Shown in pieces: positions 60,131-64,000 of a DNA stretch of 64,000 nucleotides (position 1 is its first letter; the number at the start of each line of letters is the position of its first letter). The stretch lies in the NCBI GenBank assembly GCA_046047235.1, contig JBJOII010000019.1:1-64000 (forward strand). Direction: 5' to 3'. Under the pieces are notes generated by a model. That model was not told the DNA's origin and ran no database searches. It was given only the letters and a program-made list of their open reading frames with translations. The DNA comes from JBMTVN01 sp046047235 (GTDB taxonomy: Bacteria; Verrucomicrobiota; Verrucomicrobiia; Limisphaerales; JAHDYP01). The translations under genes and the position numbers were made by a program.

Positions 60131-60639
60131 GCGTTGAGGGATCCGTGTTTCTCGCGCAGGGACTTGATTTCGTCGCGCAGGATGGCGGCTCGTTCGAAGT
60201 CTTCCTTGCCGATGGCCTGTTCGAGCTGCTTTTGCAGGCGACGGACCTGGTCCTCGAAGTCTTGAGTGACCTGAAAGGCCTGGGGGATTTTCCCGACGTG
60301 GCGGGTGCCTTTGTGCATGGATTTCAGCAAGCCTTCCAGCCCTTCGGCGAAGGTTTGGTAGCAATCGGCGCAGCCGAGCCTGCCGGTTTTTTTGAAATCA
60401 GCTTGGGCGAAGCCGCAGGTTGGGCATTGGGCACTGCCTCCGGTGGTGGGGTTGGCTTTTTCCATTTCGTCAGCGGCTCCTAGGCCGAGCAGCAGGTCTG
60501 CCAGCGAGAAGCCCGTGGGGTCGTCCACGCCTTTGTTTTTGGAGCAAGCCTCGCAAAGGTCGATCTTCTTGGTTTTGCCTTCGATGATCTGGGTGAGGTG
60601 AACCTTTGCCTCATTTTGCTTACAGATGTCGCATAGCAT
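60127..60639 (-). CDS. mcsA: McsA, zinc-binding activator of McsB
   Basis: The 170-residue protein contains four CXXC motifs: CDIC and CEAC in the first zinc finger, CPTC and CADC in the second. A C-terminal UVR motif follows (LQKQLEQAIGKEDFERAAILRDEIKSLREK). This is the full McsA layout. McsA binds McsB and stimulates its arginine kinase activity, and the UVR motif may contact a Clp ATPase. It directly precedes and overlaps mcsB by four bases, supporting a complex. Confidence 0.93.
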   Translation of the reverse strand: MLCDICKQNEAKVHLTQIIEGKTKKIDLCEACSKNKGVDDPTGFSLADLLLGLGAADEMEKANPTTGGSAQCPTCGFAQADFKKTGRLGCADCYQTFAEGLEGLLKSMHKGTRHVGKIPQAFQVTQDFEDQVRRLQKQLEQAIGKEDFERAAILRDEIKSLREKHGSLNA

Positions 60640-60717
60640 AGCGTCGATACCTGAGTCAGGACTGCAGCAATCTAGCAGAGGGATGGGAGAGCGCCAAGGT
60701 TTGGCAGACGTCTGCTT

Positions 60718-61584
60718 TTAGATGGGCTCGCCGGTGGATTGGGTTAGTTCCCTGTAGTTCTTTTCGAGAGCCTGGGTGTGGGGGCCGGGTTTACCGGTTC
60801 CGATGACACGTCCATCGATTTTCACGACGGGTATGATTTCGGCCCCCGTGCCGGTGAGGAAGCATTCATCGGCATTGAAGAGGTCATAGCGGGTGATATT
60901 GGTTTCCTCGACCTGGATGGCGCGTTCGGCGGCGAGGTCCATGACCGTGCCGCGGGTGATTCCGTAGAGGGCGCCGGCTGAGAGTGGGGGGGTGATGAGC
61001 CGGTTGCCTTTCAGCATGAAGATATTATCGCCGGTGCATTCGGCGACGTAGCCTTCTGCATTGAGCATGATGGCTTCTTCGACACCAGCGTTATTGGCCT
61101 CGATCTTGGCCAGGATGTTATTCAGGTAATTGAGCGACTTGATGGCTGGGTTGACGGCGCTGTGGAGATTGCGGGTTGTGGGTACCGTGACGATCTCCAT
61201 ACCGCGTCGGTAGAGTTCTTCGGGGTAGAGTTGAATTTTACCCGCGATGATGACGACGGAGGGGTTTTTGCAGCGGTTGGGGTTGAGTCCGAGAGTGCCG
61301 CAACCGCGGGTTACCAACAACCGGATGTAGCCGTCCTTGAGTTTGTTCTTGCGGCAGGTATCCACGACGGCCTTGCAGAGGGCTTCGTGGGTCATGGGCA
61401 GGGTCAGGAGGATGGCCTTGGCGGAATAGAACAAGCGGTCGATGTGTTCCTTGAGTTTGAACACTCTTCCGTTGTAGGCGCGTATCCCCTCAAAGATGCC
61501 ATCACCATAGAGCAAACCGTGGTCGAAAACGCTGATTTTCGCCTTCGCCTCGTCGTAAAACTTTCCGTCGATATAGACTTTCAT
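60718..61584 (-). CDS. ilvE: Branched-chain amino acid aminotransferase (class IV)
   Basis: The 288-residue protein has the class IV PLP fold: VYIDGKFYDEAKAKISVFDHGLLYGDGIFEGIRAY, RLLVTRGCGTLGLNP, the PLP-binding Lys149 in NPAIKSLNYLNNIL, EEAIMLNAEGYVAECTGDNIFM and TGTGAEIIPVVKIDGR. It transfers amino groups between branched-chain amino acids and 2-oxoglutarate in the cytoplasm. D-amino acid aminotransferase is a related alternative, but the N-terminal pattern and GTGAEI favour IlvE. The gene stands alone between mcsA and lolD. Confidence 0.88.
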   Translation of the reverse strand: MKVYIDGKFYDEAKAKISVFDHGLLYGDGIFEGIRAYNGRVFKLKEHIDRLFYSAKAILLTLPMTHEALCKAVVDTCRKNKLKDGYIRLLVTRGCGTLGLNPNRCKNPSVVIIAGKIQLYPEELYRRGMEIVTVPTTRNLHSAVNPAIKSLNYLNNILAKIEANNAGVEEAIMLNAEGYVAECTGDNIFMLKGNRLITPPLSAGALYGITRGTVMDLAAERAIQVEETNITRYDLFNADECFLTGTGAEIIPVVKIDGRVIGTGKPGPHTQALEKNYRELTQSTGEPI

Positions 61585-61631
61585 GCCGCAACGGCGGGCA
61601 AGCTAAGGGAAGCGCTGAGGACAACGCAAAC

Positions 61632-62327
61632 TTAATCCCCGACCCTGCCATCGACCAGCGTGATGATCCTGGGGGCCTGATCGGCGACGCGGGAGTCGTG
61701 GGTGGCGATGACGAGCGTCAGGCGGTATTCCTGCTGGAGTTCTGACAGGAGGGCGATGATCTCACCGCCGGTATGGGAATCCAGGTTTCCGGTGGGTTCA
61801 TCTGCGAGGAGGAGGTCTGGCTGGTTAACGAGCGAGCGGGCGAGGGCGACGCGCTGTTGTTCCCCGCCGGAGAGTTCATAGGGGCGGTGGTCGAGTCGGT
61901 CGCCGAGGCCGACGCGACGGAGGAGGGAGGCTGCGCGTTCGTGGGCCTGGCGGTGGGGGGTTCGTTGCATGCGTGCGGGGAGGCAGGCATTTTCGAGAGC
62001 GGTGAGTTCGGGAAGCAGGTGATAGGCCTGGAACACGAAGCCCACCCGGCGGTTGCGAAAAGAGGCTAATTCTGAGCTGGAGAATCTGGAAAGTTGGCGA
62101 CCGTCGAAAGTGACATCGCCATGGCTCGGCCGGTCCAGACCGCCGAGGACATGGAGGAACGTACTTTTACCGGCTCCGGAGGCGCCGCGAATGGCGAGGA
62201 AGTCGCCTGGATAGACTTCGAGGGTGACTCCTCGGAGGACGTCGAGTGAGCGGCGGCCCATTTTGTAGGATTTATGGATGTCCGTGGCTACGAGCAGGGG
62301 GGCTGGGAGTTCGGGGGAATTACTCAT
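61632..62327 (-). CDS. lolD: LolD-like lipoprotein-releasing ABC ATPase
   Basis: The 231-residue protein has intact ATPase motifs: Walker A GASGAGKST (48-56), signature LSGGEQQRVALARSL, Walker B LLLADEPTGNLD and switch His in VIATHD. Segments YKMGRRSLDVLRGVTLEV and FVFQAYHLLPELTALENA are typical of LolD/MacB-type ATPases. With the overlapping permease gene (8-bp overlap, 62320-62327) it should extract lipoproteins from the inner membrane for outer-membrane sorting. In contrast to the ABC protein at 2776, all catalytic residues are present. Confidence 0.92.
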   Translation of the reverse strand: MSNSPELPAPLLVATDIHKSYKMGRRSLDVLRGVTLEVYPGDFLAIRGASGAGKSTFLHVLGGLDRPSHGDVTFDGRQLSRFSSSELASFRNRRVGFVFQAYHLLPELTALENACLPARMQRTPHRQAHERAASLLRRVGLGDRLDHRPYELSGGEQQRVALARSLVNQPDLLLADEPTGNLDSHTGGEIIALLSELQQEYRLTLVIATHDSRVADQAPRIITLVDGRVGD

Positions 62328-63594
62328 GGTGGAGGGCCTCTACGGGCTGAAGGCGGCTGGCGTTCCAGGCGGGAATGACGCCGGCGAGGATGCAAATAAT
62401 GAGAGATCCGCCGCAGATGACGGCGATATCGTGGGGAACGATGACTGCCGGGAGCTGGGTAAAATTATAGATATCGACGGGGAACAGTTCGAATCCGGTG
62501 GCGCGGCGCATGAAGAGCAGGAATTCGTTGCGGTAGGCGAGGGCGAGCATACCGAGGCCGTAGCCCGCGGCGACGCCGGCGACGCCGACAATGAGGCTTT
62601 GGCTGAGGAACAGGATCATGACCTGGCTGGCGGTGGCACCGATCGCCTTGAGGACCCCGATCTCGCGGGTCTTTTGGACCACGAACGTGATGAGCGCGCT
62701 GGTGATGCCGAAGGCGGCGACGAGCACGATGAAGAACAGGAGGTAGTACATCACGTTTTTCTCGACGAGGATGGCCTCGAGCAGCTGCCGGTTTTCCTCG
62801 AGCCAGGTGGTGATGTCGCCTTGGCCCTTGAGCAGCGGAAGCAGCCGGTGGCGCATTGCGAGGGCCTGTTCGGGGTCATCCAGCCGAACCATGAGACCGT
62901 GAACTGAGTCGCCCAGTTCATAGAGGTCCTGTGCGTTGGCCAGGGACATCAGGATAAACCCCTGGTTATAGTCGTTGTATCCGACGTCATAGATACCGCG
63001 CACGACGAAGTCGCGTGCGAGCGGGCCTTCCTCTCGGCCTTCCTTCTGCGCTTGTTCCCAACTATCGAAATCCGCGACCGAATACACAGCGAGGTAGTCA
63101 CCGACCCAGACTCCGAGTTGTTCGGCGAGGGCGGATCCGATGAGGAGGCCACGCCCCCGGATGTCGAACCGGCCGGCGACGATACTTGTTGGCAGGTCCG
63201 AGACTTCCCCTTCCGTTGCGGCATCCACGCCACGGATGAACGGGGCGAATGCCTTTGGGGGAATGCCCGGAGGGGGTTGGGTTTTGACGAGGACCTGTCC
63301 GAACACGAAGGGGGCAGCGCCCTTGACGCCGGCGGTGCCACGGATGTCATCGGCCAGCTCGCGATAGCCTTGCATGGGCCCATCGGAGAATACCCTGATG
63401 TGGGCGTTGAAGGCGAAGATCCGTTCCTTGGTTTGTTCATCGAATCCCTGCATGACGCTGATGACGATGATGAGAACCGCGACGCCGAGCATGACGCCGA
63501 GGATGGAGATCAGCGTGATGATGGAGACAAAAGTCCTGCGGGGCCGGAGGTAGCGCGAAGCGAGGAGAAGTTCAAACGGTAGTCGTGACAGCAT
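62320..63594 (-). CDS. LolC/LolE-family lipoprotein-releasing permease
   Basis: The 424-residue protein has four membrane helices: one near the N-terminus (TFVSIITLISILGVMLGVAVLIIVISVM) and three near the C-terminus (YYLLFFIVLVAAFGITSALITF, LFLSQSLIVGVAGVAAGYGLGML, IAVICGGSLIICILAGVIPAW). A large periplasmic domain lies between. The coupling segment KTREIGVLKAIGATASQVM is the FtsX/LolC hallmark. Only one permease gene is present, so the complex may be homodimeric, as in organisms with LolF-type proteins. It precedes and overlaps lolD. Confidence 0.9.
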   Translation of the reverse strand: MLSRLPFELLLASRYLRPRRTFVSIITLISILGVMLGVAVLIIVISVMQGFDEQTKERIFAFNAHIRVFSDGPMQGYRELADDIRGTAGVKGAAPFVFGQVLVKTQPPPGIPPKAFAPFIRGVDAATEGEVSDLPTSIVAGRFDIRGRGLLIGSALAEQLGVWVGDYLAVYSVADFDSWEQAQKEGREEGPLARDFVVRGIYDVGYNDYNQGFILMSLANAQDLYELGDSVHGLMVRLDDPEQALAMRHRLLPLLKGQGDITTWLEENRQLLEAILVEKNVMYYLLFFIVLVAAFGITSALITFVVQKTREIGVLKAIGATASQVMILFLSQSLIVGVAGVAAGYGLGMLALAYRNEFLLFMRRATGFELFPVDIYNFTQLPAVIVPHDIAVICGGSLIICILAGVIPAWNASRLQPVEALHHE

Positions 63595-63621
63595 GACGGG
63601 AGGGTCTTGGGGGCGGCGTGG

Positions 63622-64000
63622 CTATTCGAGTCGGCCGGCGGCCCAGGCTGTTCCGCGGGCGATGAGGGTTTTGACCGACGGGCTGCTCAGCGCCTTGGGG
63701 TCGTGGCCGAATGTGTGATGGAAGACGCGTCCGGAGCCGTAGGCGAGGACGAAGGCCAGGGGCTCAGTCGTCTTGCTCCAATCTGATTCGGCTTTCACCA
63801 GCACATGGATCGGGGCATCCCCCTGGAGTTGGGCATAGAGTTCGTCGTCCTGCTGGAAATCGGAGAGGCCGCGGGTAATGGGATGGTCGGCATCGGCGAC
63901 GGTGGCTTTGAAGACGCCGCGCGGGCCGTGACCGGAGGTCCCCATGACCCAGGCGCGGCCACAGAGGCGTTTGAACTCATCCCATTCGCTGAAGGAGGCA
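63622..64000 (-). CDS. ThuA-like domain protein, 5' end beyond the window
   Basis: The minus-strand frame is open to the right edge; the portion inside the window encodes about 126 residues. From the edge it reads FSEWDEFKRLCGRAWVMG, then SGHGPRGVFKATVADADHP, DFQQDDELYAQLQGD and AYGSGRVFHHTFGHDP, ending AAGRLE. This is the C-terminal half of a ThuA (trehalose-utilisation-like, class I glutamine-amidotransferase-fold) domain, with the HHTFGH motif intact. Such secreted or cytoplasmic proteins are abundant in PVC genomes and their activity is mostly unknown. The ATG at 63945 is internal, not the start. Confidence 0.85.
   Translation of the reverse strand, partial: ASFSEWDEFKRLCGRAWVMGTSGHGPRGVFKATVADADHPITRGLSDFQQDDELYAQLQGDAPIHVLVKAESDWSKTTEPLAFVLAYGSGRVFHHTFGHDPKALSSPSVKTLIARGTAWAAGRLE

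Overview
The window looks like a high-GC chromosomal segment of a PVC-superphylum bacterium, most likely a Verrucomicrobiota member, possibly Limisphaerales-like. The evidence is gene content: a PVC-type fusion of beta-propeller, HEAT repeats and cytochrome c; a solitary pseudopilin of the type expanded in that phylum; several large secreted glycoside hydrolases; an N,N-dimethylformamidase-like protein; and mcsA-mcsB in an organism that also encodes Lpt, Lol and TolC envelope proteins. Taxonomy is inferred from families only.

Layout. 1-4470 (minus) is a TolC/HlyD/ABC export operon whose ABC ATPase has lost its key catalytic residues; at the extreme left edge the TolC gene runs into a fragment resembling pstC on the opposite strand. 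4676-5624 is a compact mobile element carrying a REP-associated (Y1/HUH) transposase. Two internally deleted relatives lie at 8766-9005 and 20067-20305. All three share terminal sequences, subterminal hairpins and a fixed 65-66 nt end-to-hairpin spacing. Two of the three abut genes that have lost their 5' part (a WD40 gene and an NHL-propeller gene). 6198-21836 holds a glycosidase-like protein, GH92, a NarL-type two-component system, a pseudopilin, GH32 with an inserted LamG-like region, a PQQ propeller, an FAD oxidoreductase and a GIY-YIG protein. tRNA-Cys is at 22045-22119. 22268-26816 runs lptF-like permease, GAF histidine kinase, EamA transporter and a coiled-coil membrane protein.

26820-37022 holds a xylose-isomerase-like enzyme, the PVC heme dehydrogenase, the DMFase-like protein, an octaheme cytochrome c and a DPP-IV-like peptidase. 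Two clusters of ~98-bp tandem hairpin repeats (32261-32440 and 37029-37492) bracket the last two genes. 37523-46908 (minus) is a rhamnoside/xyloside locus: a GH106-like enzyme, an arabinose/fucose-isomerase-like enzyme and a GH106-GH39 fusion, with a perfect 42-bp palindrome between the last two. 46994-55301 (minus) is an RND efflux system, DUF2892, a Tll0287-like heme lipoprotein and a diheme peroxidase. 55602-64000 is mostly housekeeping: GNAT, SMP-30, YdcH-like, LD-carboxypeptidase, mcsA-mcsB, ilvE-like aminotransferase, lolD-lolC/E and the start of a ThuA-like gene.

Together the genes describe an organism that degrades complex plant or algal glycans (mannosides, fructans, rhamnosides, xylosides) and respires with a cytochrome-rich periplasm, on a chromosome shaped by short palindromic mobile elements. 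No phage, CRISPR array or rRNA was seen.
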